From NCBI GenBank assembly GCA_037043235.1, contig JAWRVZ010000064.1, positions 2,160,501-2,224,500 of the forward strand: 64,000 nt of DNA, in the 5' to 3' direction. Source of the DNA: Rhodeus uyekii. Taxonomy: Eukaryota; Chordata; Actinopteri; Cypriniformes; Acheilognathidae. Shown here piece by piece: positions 1 to 51,359 of this stretch (the first letter of the stretch is position 1; each line of letters opens with the position of its first letter). The position numbers and the translations under genes are program-made. The notes under the pieces are model-generated. The model did no database searches. It saw only the letters and a list, made by a program, of their open reading frames with translations, and was not told where the DNA came from.

Positions 1-350
1 AAAGGTGAATTTCCTGAGGCACAAGGACGAAAGAAGACAAAAAAACAAAGTCTTTTAATGAAGAAAATCAGGATGAACTCAACTTACTATCAATAAACTG
101 GGACTTTCACAAAGCCGACAAGAACTGCTACACTTACAACCACATTGGATGAAGGAAAAGGGAGAACACAGGAAATATATACACAGGGAATCGATCACAG
201 AGATGAGACACAGCTGACAAGACAAACAAGGTGATTGATGACGAGACAGGTGACAACAATGACAACAGAGGAGGACGTGAGGAACTAGGAAGTCAACAAA
301 CAGACAAGACGCTTCTATGACAGCTAGTGCATTAAGAATAATGTCCACAA
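1..350. repeat. Dispersed repeat fragment, unclassified
   Basis: No otogl exon could be placed here. The text (CAAAGTCTTTTAATGAAG start, then GACAGGTGACAACAATGAC) resembles the style of the repeats at about 22750-23140 and 49250-49870, which also open with a Leu-poor, T-rich stretch followed by a mixed-composition body. Assignment to a family needs a repeat library. Confidence 0.3.
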
Positions 351-523
351 AAGGAAAAAAAGAACATAGAGGGACAAAATGATGCCAAATAAAGGTGAAT
401 ATAAGGGTTTGGGTAAGGGTTATTCTGTAGTTACTATAATTATCTTGACAATCTTAAAAACAAAATGAAGTGAAAGGGAAGTTACAGTTCAGATCTCTAG
501 GTTAGTTTGTATGTATCCAGTAC

Positions 524-31334
<30,811 letters not shown>

Positions 31335-32798
31335 CTCAGAGCGACGGACGTCCTTTAACGATCATGAAATGACAAGTTTCATTTTCGACGTAAATTCTCC
31401 TTTAGGAAAAAAAGAAGAAGAGATTCTTACAGGATTAATCAAATTCAAATCTCCGAGGTACGATTAACAAACTATTGCGTTTTGTCCCAGAGTAGTGAAG
31501 GATAAACGTCCATCTTCTGTAGGGTCAGGGGAGGATGATGTCCCTGCGCGCACCCGCGGCATCAGGAGGACGGAGCGCACCTGCGCGCAGGTACGAGCGC
31601 GCGACCACTCGTGTCTGATGTATGGGATGGCACATAGATCAGGTGATATTCCAGTTGCTGGTTACTATGACCATACGTTTACTTTAATTTTACTTTAGAC
31701 CGTTCACAGCCCAGTCAATAGTGTATTTATTTCATGTATAGTTTTCTTATGTATCCTTAAGTACGCAGGGTAATGTTTTGCTGAACTCAATCGAAATATA
31801 ATTACAATTCGTCGGTGTTTTCGTCCGTTACAGATCCTAAAAGGAAAGGGACCGAGCATTTATTTACTCTGATAACCTTTCATTTCATTTTTGTTATTTA
31901 CATTTGGCTACGAATTATTAAATAATTATCAAGTGGATGAATATAGGGCTAAACACACACACACACACACACACAGACTGTAGCTATATCTGATCTCAAA
32001 AACATCTCTGTTAATCATGTCTGTTAATCAGTGAACAAGTTATATTTCCCCTCTATTCACAGCTCCCTCTAATTCACTATAAAAAGATGTTTTTATAAAA
32101 TATGTATATTATTATTATGCATTGTTTTAGGATATTATATTAAGATATTAGGCCTATTTGACAATTAAACAGAACGAATTAGGTGTTATAAATGTAATGG
32201 ATTATTATTGAGTGAAGAAACTATTTGGAAAATTACTTAGAGATGGTTAACTTTATTTTGTGCTATGAAAAACCCTGCATCTGTTCTGACTTTTATATTT
32301 ATATCCAGCTGGTTGAAATAGCTTATTGTGTGTGTGTGTGTACTAAATATTGGTAAAAATGCTTAGACATCACTGCTTTGTTCTCTCGCTGTCTAAGATG
32401 CTCCTCTTTGGTGACTATTTTTAATGTGTCTTTTGAATTTTTAGTGTTCCCTTTACTTTTATAAAGTACTACAGCAGCACAAACGGATGTATTAGCTACT
32501 GTTCCAAAGTATTGTCCCGGTCATCCGCTGGGAAGGAACTATAGAGACCGGATCAAATATACATATCAATTTAAAGCAAACTCTTGATATTTATATCTTA
32601 AATGTTCGTGTCCATGTTAACGGATATAGATACAGACGTATAGGGCAAATTATACAATAGATACATTTTCCCTCCGAACCAAAACCGAACACGCTCCTCT
32701 GAGGTAAAGCGCCGCATACTTTAGCGCGCATAGTCAGTTTCGAATAGTGACATCATCGAGGTGCGCCGGCGTCCATTGTTATTTGCGTACGGGGAATA
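31335..32798. promoter_or_regulatory. otogl-gcsh intergenic region with divergent promoters
   Basis: The two start codons are 1,464 bp apart, pointing away from each other. A CpG-rich patch at 31540-31610 (GCGCGCACCCGCGG, GCGCGCAGG) lies on the otogl side. On the gcsh side are a CRE-like TGACATCA (32748-32755) and GCGCCGC/GCGCGC words within 100 bp of the ATG. A (CA)n tract is at 31952-31976. Promoter assignment is inference. Confidence 0.45.
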
Positions 32799-33052
32799 AT
32801 GGCGATGTGCACACTATTACGATGTTCTTCTGTTAGTTTGACCTCCTCTATGCCTCGACTTTCTAACAGAAATGTTCTGACTCCAGCTAGACTACTGGCG
32901 AGGGCATGCTATAAAAGGTTTCTGAACACAACCACTCCATTTTGCTCAGGTATCCACACTTATCGCAAGTTGACAGGTGCCATGCGTAAAAGTTTGTGAT
33001 CACGTTGATGTTGGCAAGTGAAATTAGATACCTTTAAATTATACACGCTGGA

Positions 33053-33094
<42 letters not shown>

Positions 33095-33986
33095 AATCAT
33101 AGGCACTGATGTTGCAGTCACTTCAAATGCTTTACTACACCAGTGATCCAACCCAGTTTTATTCCATGTATTACAATATAAATGCACATTAAGATGCATT
33201 CAAAATCTTAATTGGTTACACTGTTACCCAGACCCAAACAAATCTTTTTTTTCTATTTCGCAGTACTGAAGTTCACAGACAAACACGAGTGGGTGCGCGT
33301 GGACAGTGGTGTGGCAACAGTGGGCATCAGTAATTTTGCTCAGGTTAGGGTAGTTATTACTGCTTCATTAATAATATCAACTCTATAGGCCATATTTTCA
33401 CATGTTTATAATTCACTGATCCAGGAGGCACTGGGGGACGTCGTCTACTGTGGGCTTCCTGAAGTTGGCACAAAGTTATTAAAGTCAGGTAAAACTATCT
33501 GCATGAAAAAGTACATTTTCATTATGAGTTAATTGTTCTAGTTAATTAAGCAGATGATATTAAACAAATGTAATATCGAATGTTCTGTTATCTGTATTGT
33601 AGATGAATTCGGTACTCTGGAGAGTGTAAAAGCAGCGAGTGAGTTGTACTCTCCTCTAACGGGGGAGGTGACAGATGTCAATGATGCCCTGGCAGACAAC
33701 CCAGGACTGGTTAACAAGTCTTGCTATAAAGATGGTGAGACATTCCTCCAAACTTGTTTTGATGCAAACCAGCTGTAAATCTTCTTTACAAGTTTTCAAG
33801 TTTACAAAACTTCTTGTGACAAGTTTTAAGGAGTAGCTCACTCAAAAATATAAATTCTGTCATTATTAAGAGTGTACTTTGTTCACAGGCTGGCTGATGA
33901 AGATGACCGTGTCTGTTCCTGAGGAAGTTAATGGACTGATGGATGAAGTTGCTTATGAGAGATACATCAAATCTATAGAGGACTAG
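32799..33986 (+). CDS. gcsh: Glycine cleavage system H protein, mitochondrial
   Basis: Lipoyl-carrying shuttle of the mitochondrial glycine cleavage system; it accepts the methylamine group from glycine decarboxylase (P), passes it to the T protein and is re-oxidised by the L protein. Five exons: 32799-32949, 33264-33343, 33425-33488, 33603-33734 and 33889-33986, giving 174 residues, close to the roughly 173 of mammalian GCSH. Residues 1-48 are Arg/Ser-rich without acids, a mitochondrial presequence. The mature part starts near FTDKHEWVRV. The lipoylated lysine is K108 in GTLESVKAASELYSP. The C-terminus has WLMKMTVSVPEEVNGLMDEV and ends at TAG. All phases agree and no damage is seen. The first ATG (32799) is used; a second in-frame ATG lies two codons on. 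A lipoate source also serves this protein in several organisms. Confidence 0.97.
33055..33093. repeat. (CTAT)n microsatellite in gcsh intron 1
   Basis: About ten CTAT units. Confidence 0.95.
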
Positions 33987-34320
33987 AGCATTCTGCTAGC
34001 ATGTTGCATATGGGGTAGGATTTTTTTTTAAATCAGTTAAGGAATGATTGTTTCTTCTTCAAATGTGTTTTGTTTGTAGTTAATTCAGTTTAGGTATTCA
34101 TCTAAAATATATTTTCCCTTCAACCCTCACCTAGCCAATGGAGGGGACCATATGCACTTTTGGAAGACAAGAAGAAGACCTGGTTTAATTGAGCCAGTTA
34201 CTTTGTTCATTTTCTAGGCACAGAGATTTGAAGCTCAAACATGTACAGCTTATGTAACAGTTTCATCTCTTTTGTCACACTGTTCCTGTGAAAGCGTGTC
34301 ATTGCTTTGAATAAGCTACA

Positions 34321-34326
34321 AATAAA
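34321..34326 (+). terminator. gcsh polyadenylation signal
   Basis: AATAAA 335 bp after the gcsh stop codon. 34327-35206 otherwise holds only AT-rich sequence and the presumed 3' UTR of the convergent gene. Confidence 0.55.
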
Positions 34327-34461
34327 AATGTTGAAGTATGAATAACACTAAAAAGTCTGATTCGAGGACAGTTATGAAATCTGGTGGTTTTGAAGACTCC
34401 TAACTGAGTGAAAGTGATTTACATTATTAAACAACTAAAAATCTTACTTGATTTAAATTGT

Positions 34462-34467
34462 TTTATT
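34462..34467 (-). terminator. Candidate polyadenylation signal of the cryptochrome-like gene
   Basis: TTTATT on plus is AATAAA on minus, about 740 bp past the stop at 35207. It would leave only about 135 bp between the two convergent poly(A) signals. Other signals may be used. Confidence 0.3.
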
Positions 34468-35206
34468 GCATTAAAAATGTTGCTTTTGGAGTCAAATGTG
34501 CTTCTCAGAGATCTAATGAATGACAGATAGAACACAATGTCTGCAAATTATTTGTATTATTGTTTTAAGAAATACCTTTTAAGGGGGAAAAAGTCATAAA
34601 TGTAACATATCGAACAGTTTTCATTTTCTAATATAGTTGCTTGTGAGTCGAAATAATATCAGATCCCTCCTTGAATGAAAATAAGAACTTTTTTCTTTTA
34701 GAACCACCAGGTAAAAACCTTAAATATGATAGCTTAGAAAAGTAATTGTATGTTATTAACTCATGAGCAATAACGATAGCACATCTAATTACAAAATAGA
34801 TTCTAAATAGATCATTTATATTTAATTATTTACCAAAGTAAGACTATACAATTTTTAGATTTTTTTTTTCAGATTTTAAGGTAGTAAAAGCTGGAATACA
34901 CTACATGACTTAAAATTTGAACAGATTTAGTTATTAATCAGCTACAGAGCAAAACTGTATTGAAAACCGAACACAACAAACCTGTGTCTCGTCACTAGGA
35001 GACACATGACAAATAAAACAGTATGTGTAAAAACTGTCTCAAAATATATAATATGTTTGATATCCTCTGACTGAATAGAATCATAGTCTGAAAATCAGTG
35101 GATCTGTGCCCAGCAACTGGAATCGACTGGTCCAGACTGCAAACAGTAGGAAAAAAATTCTATGCAGATGTCATTTGGTGTATTTCAGCCTTAACATGCC
35201 ATTCTG

Positions 35207-45257
<10,051 letters not shown>

Positions 45258-45599
45258 TCTTTTGGACTAAATCCGTCACTTTTCAAAGCAATAAATATAC
45301 AAATTATAAACAATCAAAAAAATAAAATATATCAATAGATCATTTGCAACAGTTTGCGTAATAAAAACCCTCAGATAGCCTACAATGTAGCCGCGAGCCG
45401 CGTTACAAAACGAATGAATGATGAGTTGACAGGTTACAAAACTGCGGGGTTTCATAACTAATCGGCTGTAAACCAAACATTACCGTTTTACTTCTCTTTT
45501 TATAACATGCACAAGCTTCATTATCGATACATCTGAAACGTACAAAATAATGGATTGATTACTTACATTAAATACATAAACTTTAGTATCTTAAGCAGG

Positions 45600-45715
45600 G
45601 TGAGTATGTAACAGCGTCTCCGGCGGCTGTAGAGGGGCGGTGCTCAATGTGCTGTCGGACCAATCACGATCGAGCATCGTGCAGAGGCTCCTCCCCCTCA
45701 GCGAGGCACGTGTTA
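45600..45715 (-). promoter_or_regulatory. Putative promoter of the cryptochrome-like gene
   Basis: Located 350-460 bp upstream of the ATG. It holds a D-box-like GTTACATA (minus strand, 45605-45612), a GC box GGGGCGG (45634-45640), a CCAAT box (45660-45664) and a perfect E-box CACGTG (45707-45712). The local GC content is far above that of the flanks. D-box plus E-box control is known for light- and clock-driven genes in fish, including photolyases; use here is inferred. Confidence 0.45.
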
Positions 45716-45924
45716 ACCCAAACACATGAGAACCAACCAATCAAGAGCATTTAGGCAGAGAACAGATTTTTTTACAAATATTTAATCGTGATAAATGCAG
45801 CATAAGAATATCTCTCTTAACACAAATAATTTACTCTGAATAGATTTTGAAATTAAGTTATCCTAAGAAGTATTCATCAGTTTGTAAATAATCTATGAGA
45901 AAAAAACTGACATTTTTATGCACA

Positions 45925-46082
<158 letters not shown>

Positions 46083-46117
46083 CCTGGTGACTATATACGG
46101 ATGCTGGTTATATAATT

Positions 46118-47211
46118 AGGATATCATCAAAAAGTTGATTTATTTCACAAATTACATTCAAAAAGTAAAACTTGTATGTTACATTCATTACTCACAGACT
46201 GATATATTTCACATTTTTATTTATTTTCATTTTGATGATTATAACTGACAACTAAGGAAAATTCCAAATTCAGAATCTCAGAAAATTAAAATATTACTTA
46301 TGATCAATACAAAGAAAGAATTTTTAGAAATCTTGGCCAACTGAAAAATATAAAGATGAAAAGTATGAGCATGTACAGCACTCAATACTTAGTCGGGGCT
46401 CATTTTGTCTGAATTACCTCAGCGTGGCATGGAGTCGATCATTCTGTGGCACTGCTCAGGTGTTATGAGAGCCCAAGTTTCTCTGATAGTGGCCTTCAGC
46501 TCTTCTGTATGGTTGGGTCTGGCATATTGCATCTTCCTCTTCACAATACCCCATAGATTTTCTATAGGGTTAAGGTCAGGCGCGTTTGCTGGCCAGTTAA
46601 GAACAGGGATACCATGGTCCTTAAACTAGGTACTTGTTGCTTTGGCACTGTCTGCAGGTGGTCTGCAGGCTGACCAACTTTACACATTTTTTAATGGGTT
46701 TTATTTCACAATCCTCTCCAGGGTGCGGTTATCCCTATTGCTTGTACACTTTTTTTCTACCATCTTTTCCTTCCCTTCGCCTCTCTATTAATGTGCTTGG
46801 ACACAGAGCTCTGTGAACAGTCAGCCTCTTTTGCAGACCGTTTGTGTCTTGGCCTCCTTGTGCAAGGTGTCAATGGTTGTCTTTTGGACAACTGTCAAGT
46901 CAGCAGTCTTCCCCATGATTGTGTAGCCAACTGAACTAGACTGAGAGGCAATTTAAAGGCCTTTGCCGGTGTTTCGAGTTAATTAGCTGATTAGAGTGTG
47001 ACACCAGGTATCAATATTGAACTTTTTCACATATTTTCATATTCAAATTTTCTGATTACTTAATTTGGGATTTTCCTTAGTTGTCAGTTATAATCATCAA
47101 AATTAAAAGGAAAAAAAAACAAACATTTTAAATATATCAATCTGTGTGTAATGAATGAATATAATGTACAAGTTTCACTTTTTGAATTGAATTAGTGAAA
47201 TCAACTTTTTG
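46118..47211 (-). mobile_element. Degraded Tc1-like transposon
   Basis: Terminal inverted repeats of about 150-200 bp: CAAAAAGTTGATTTATTTCA at left, and the right end reversed CAAAAAGTTGATTTCACTAA; inner parts share TGATGATTATAACTGACAAC and CTAAGGAAAA. On the minus strand, 46433-46640 encodes the transposase C-terminus (APDLNPIENLWGIVKRKM, then CHRMIDSMPR and a stop), and 46810-46920 encodes an N-terminus beginning MGKTADLTVVQKTTIDTLH, which soon stops. The middle is deleted or scrambled. Confidence 0.8.
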
Positions 47212-47349
47212 CCTGCCTCGACCCTATCCTGTCCCTGATTACGATTCTGTTGTGTCTCTCATCTGTACTCTATTTACCCACTGAAATAAAGCTGCAGATG
47301 GATCCTCAATCGACTGATTCTTCGTTACAATATGACCAGCACGTGTGTG

Positions 47350-47350
<1 letters not shown>

Positions 47351-47389
<39 letters not shown>
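47351..47389. repeat. (TA)n microsatellite
   Basis: Abuts the left end of the element at 47390, consistent with insertion into TA. Confidence 0.9.
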
Positions 47390-47392
<3 letters not shown>

Positions 47393-48391
47393 TGGAACCC
47401 ACTTATCTCGACCTCGGTTAACTCGCCAACTCTATTAAGTCAACATTTTTGAAGCGGAACCACCAAATTCCCTCATTGTCTTAGCATTTACTTATCGGTT
47501 ATGTCGATTCTTATGTGTCGCCGAACCCTAATATCTTGAGCACAAAAGAGGGACAAATTCGCCACTTAACATCGAATATCTGGATCCCCGTGACTAATGA
47601 TAGTACCGAGTTCACTGCACATGTTCACTGCATCAGAGTGGTTGACGACTGCCCAGATTGAAAATGGAAGCGAAAGAAAACTCAGTGCTATTAAACTGGT
47701 CACACGAGCCTTTATAGATGGGTTACATGTAAAGAGCGAAGTACAAAACAAGGAAAAGGGAAACACTCCGACAAACATCACAAATTAAATAGGGAAAATA
47801 GAAACAGTAGACTATACTATATAACAGTCAGCGGTAGAGCGGCCATCTCAAAATGAAGCCTTACAGATGCTATCTTGGAAGAGGAGGCGCAGGAGTTAGC
47901 ATCACTGTCCAGGAATTCCCAGATTACACTGACATCGACAAAGACATCGTTACTGATAGAAGCATTTGTTTTCAAGCAGATCGTTAAAGGCAAAAAGCAA
48001 CAAAGCATTTTAGAGTTTGTAAAGAAACCATAGTAACCACGTGGGCAATATTTTCCAGACCTGTGTCAGAGCGAAATGACTGTTATGAGCGAATGTGTTT
48101 ATGTGACTGTGTCTATGCTGTGAGCTGTGAATGTGTTTGCAATGTTGGAGAATATAATTAAAGGTTTGTATCGGGAATTGAATGTGTTTTTTTGTTGTAT
48201 AATGGTAAATCTCTGCTGGTGCACATATGCCTTTTGTTGTTAGCAAACATATACAGTGTAGGTACATTTTTATAGCATGCTGATCGCTTCATAAAACGAA
48301 TCGCCATATTGGCTTTTGGTTATCTCGATCATCGGTTATCTAGACGCTTTTTTGCAACCCCCGAGGCCGTCGACATAACCGGGTTCTGCTG
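47390..48391. mobile_element. Pogo/Tigger-like element (family B), 1,002 bp
   Basis: Left CAGTGGAACCCACTTATCTC; right reversed CAGCAGAACCCGGTTATGTC; TA on both sides. No intact ORF. A second copy is at 61010-61468 and shares AATATCTCGAGCACAAAA-type text and GCAACCCCCGAGGCCGTCGA. Confidence 0.75.
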
Positions 48392-48462
48392 TATATATAT
48401 ACACATACACACACATACATATATATATATATATACATATATACATATATATATATATACAC
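48392..48462. repeat. TA/CA-rich simple repeat
   Basis: Irregular (TA)n with CACATA words directly after the family B element. Confidence 0.85.
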
Positions 48463-49249
48463 CTGGTGATTATGTACTGTCAAATTATTTTTATTAAACA
48501 GATGGTATCGCCTTAATATTATACAAATCAGTAGCTCAGTGGATTAAGTGCAGCTGTAAAACATCCATTCATTCTCTTTGAAGCGCAGACACAAGATGTA
48601 GGCCTACACACAGACACACAGCACATGATGTAAAACAATGTGTTACTATCTTTTTCTTTCATGTGTATTGACTTACATGTGGACTAAAGCCTTTCTAAAG
48701 AGGAACAAATAGCTTTAAAATGAAAATTGAACAGGGAGCTTGTGTTTGAGGACAGTGTAATCAATAATGTTTAGACGGTAGAGCAAGTCTAACAGACATT
48801 AGATCAATAGAGAGGAGCCCCCACCTCCTTCCCCCTCTGTCCCACTGACCTCATCGTATGATCTGATCGGGTCTTTATTTAAAGCTCAGAGGCTGGTGAG
48901 TGAAGGCTAGATTGCAGAGAGAAAAAGACTGGGAGTGAGCAGAAAGCAGTTAACCAGTTCATTGGGGCGAAAGAAAAAAAATCTGAATGTCACATAAAAA
49001 CACAAATAAACTACATTACATTATCTTAAGACAATGTGAGTGGTCATTGCCCAAGCAAAACTCACTGCCATCATGATGCAAGGCTGTTGTAGGTGGTTGC
49101 CAGGGTGTTGCTATGCATTTTTTTAAGGTGTTGGGTTTCAAATAGGGCTGTTAAGATGAATACGTCAATTTTGCGGTTCATTTTTTATAACCTAATAAAC
49201 CTGCTGCTGTCTGTCATTAATGTCAAAGACTGATGTAATGAGAAGGCTG

Positions 49250-49870
49250 AAGCAGTGTTAGAATCCAAGTGCAGTTTATTTTTTGGGACAATCCAGATCA
49301 GAAACCATATTCCAGGCGTGAGGTCAGCAACAAGAGATCAGTCCAAACATAAAACATGGCATGACACAATGAACAAGGCATGGATTAAAACTTGGCATGG
49401 CATACATGGTAGAATTAAAGAAACATGACATAGCTAGACAAGGCAGGGGTAGGCATGGCATGAGCTCGACATGGCATGACATGGTCCAGAAGCTATGCTA
49501 CCAGTAAGGTTGCTTGGCATTACCACTAGCGGTACTAGCTTAGCATAGTAGGGCTGTGCTACCAGCAAGGTTACGGCATTCCCATAGACTAAACTGTTCA
49601 ACACGACATGACACTAAACACCAAAACATGACAAAGCAAGAAACCAAGTAAAGCATTAACATGACTAGACATAACAATGGGACAAGACAACATGGCTAAG
49701 TAATGCGGTACTGCCCATGGAGTGGGGGGCAGCCCATACAATACGTCGCAAAGTCCATGACAGATCCTTGCCCTTAAATAGTCCCCAAACAGGAAGTGGT
49801 CGCAGAGGGAGCGGAAACAGGCAGACCGTGAACGTGGGCTCCCTCTGGTGGTGTGGCATGGCGTTACAAC
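49250..49870. repeat. Dispersed repeat with CATGGCATGACA words
   Basis: Opens AATCCAAGTGCAGTTTATTT, has several CATGGCATG and ACATGAC words in the body, and closes near GCTCCCTCTGGTGGTGTGGC. No coding frame of interest. Family not determined. Confidence 0.45.
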
Positions 49871-50559
49871 TGAATAACTTTTGTATCTTTAATAAGGATT
49901 CATATAAATTTAATTCATAACTTATGTATAAAATAAATATGTGATAGGCTATGTGAAATTTATTACAATGGGTTTATGCTTAGATTGTGTTACGAGCACT
50001 TAGATTAAAGTTATTTTTTTAAAGCCTATTAAATGTTCAGATTGATAGCTTTCAGTTATTGTAATGTTCAAAAATAAAAAATCAGTTTAATGGAGACATC
50101 AGTGTTACTCTCCTTCATTCAAAGATGCCATGAAACAAATATTTTAAATATAGCCTACTGTCTTTATGTTGTTTCTAAATTCATTTGGAGATTCAGTGTA
50201 TTACAATCTAAAAATACATTTGTAAAAATCATGTTAGGCGCGATTATTCGCAGAATGGGTGAATAATCGTTCCCTTTTTTTTAAAATGATCACAGCACTA
50301 CATTTTGAACATTGCTGTGTGGTTGAACGGTGTTCTACAATAAATATATTATGCTGGGAAAACAGAGAGTGTAAGGAATGAAGGGAAATCAAAAGATGAG
50401 TAGGCCTAGAGGAAATAAAGCTATGTCAAGGCGTATAAGTGGAGTGACACGTGGAGCGTGTTGCCATGGAAATGCTGTGAGTGATTTCGATTGGCTGCTT
50501 TTGAGTCTGACCTCTGATTGCAGTGAATGCTCATTCACAGTGGTCATATTTCTCCCAAA

Positions 50560-50670
50560 TCTGACGCACCGCGCGCTCTTTATTTTCATGTGCTGTGCGT
50601 CTTTTTCTCGCTCTCTCATTAACGCTCCGCTCAGACGCGGGATAGCAGGTGACAGGGAGAACTAATCGCT
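50560..50670 (+). promoter_or_regulatory. CpG-containing patch, possible promoter or first exon of an unseen transcript
   Basis: GACGCACCGCGCGCTC, GTGCTGTGCGTC and CTCCGCTCAGACGCGGGA give a local CpG cluster in otherwise AT-rich DNA, followed by GATAGCAG/GTGACAGG, a fair splice donor. No coding frame. It could be the 5' end of a long gene or lncRNA continuing past 64 kb. Confidence 0.25.
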
Positions 50671-50984
50671 CTGAAGATTAAAAATAAATGAAGAGAAACG
50701 TGTTTTAGAAAAACGGTGGAACGAACATCATAAATCATCCAGCCTGGATCAGGTTCCTCCTCACTGTCCGCACACTGACACACACGCAACAAATTACATT
50801 ACTGAAATCACATTACTGCTGCCTTTCAGGAAGGACGAGAGAAGGAGAAAAGAGAGAGAAGGTGACAGAGAGAGAGAAAGAGTCATATCCGATGAGGCAG
50901 AACAAGTGACAGAACAGAGAATTTTGTATCAAAAAGCTTGTGTTGACTGCAAAATAATAATAATAATAAAAAAATTAGCCTACA

Positions 50985-51026
<42 letters not shown>
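50985..51026. repeat. (ATT)n microsatellite
   Basis: About 14 ATT units in an AT-rich stretch (50950-51360) that contains nothing else I can support. Confidence 0.95.
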
Positions 51027-51359
51027 GCTGTAAATAGACTATATCATAGAATAATAATACTGTATATAAAAATAAAACTGCTTAAATCAACTGCATAATA
51101 ATAATTTAATTTAAATGTATATTATTATTATTATGCAGTCTACAAATTTGATTAAACTATATAATAGAATAATATATAAAAACTAAAACTGCAAAATAAA
51201 ACGAATATTTTAATTGAAATGTATGTACATTAATAATGTATTTTATTGAATATGTTGAATACATTTTATGTGGTAACTTTTTAAATAGACGGCTCATACA
51301 TTTGCTTTTATATTTATAAAATGTATGATAAATTAATGAAGGGCTCATTTAAAATTTGA

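Noticed and set aside
48526..48570. tRNA-like text (GTAGCTCAGTGGATTAAG)
   Set aside because: Resembles a box A, but no box B (GGTTCGAATCC-like) or cloverleaf follows; perhaps a decayed tRNA-derived SINE.
49250..49870. CATGGCATGACA words as a CRISPR-like array
   Set aside because: Irregular spacing, diverged units and a eukaryotic context; a dispersed repeat.
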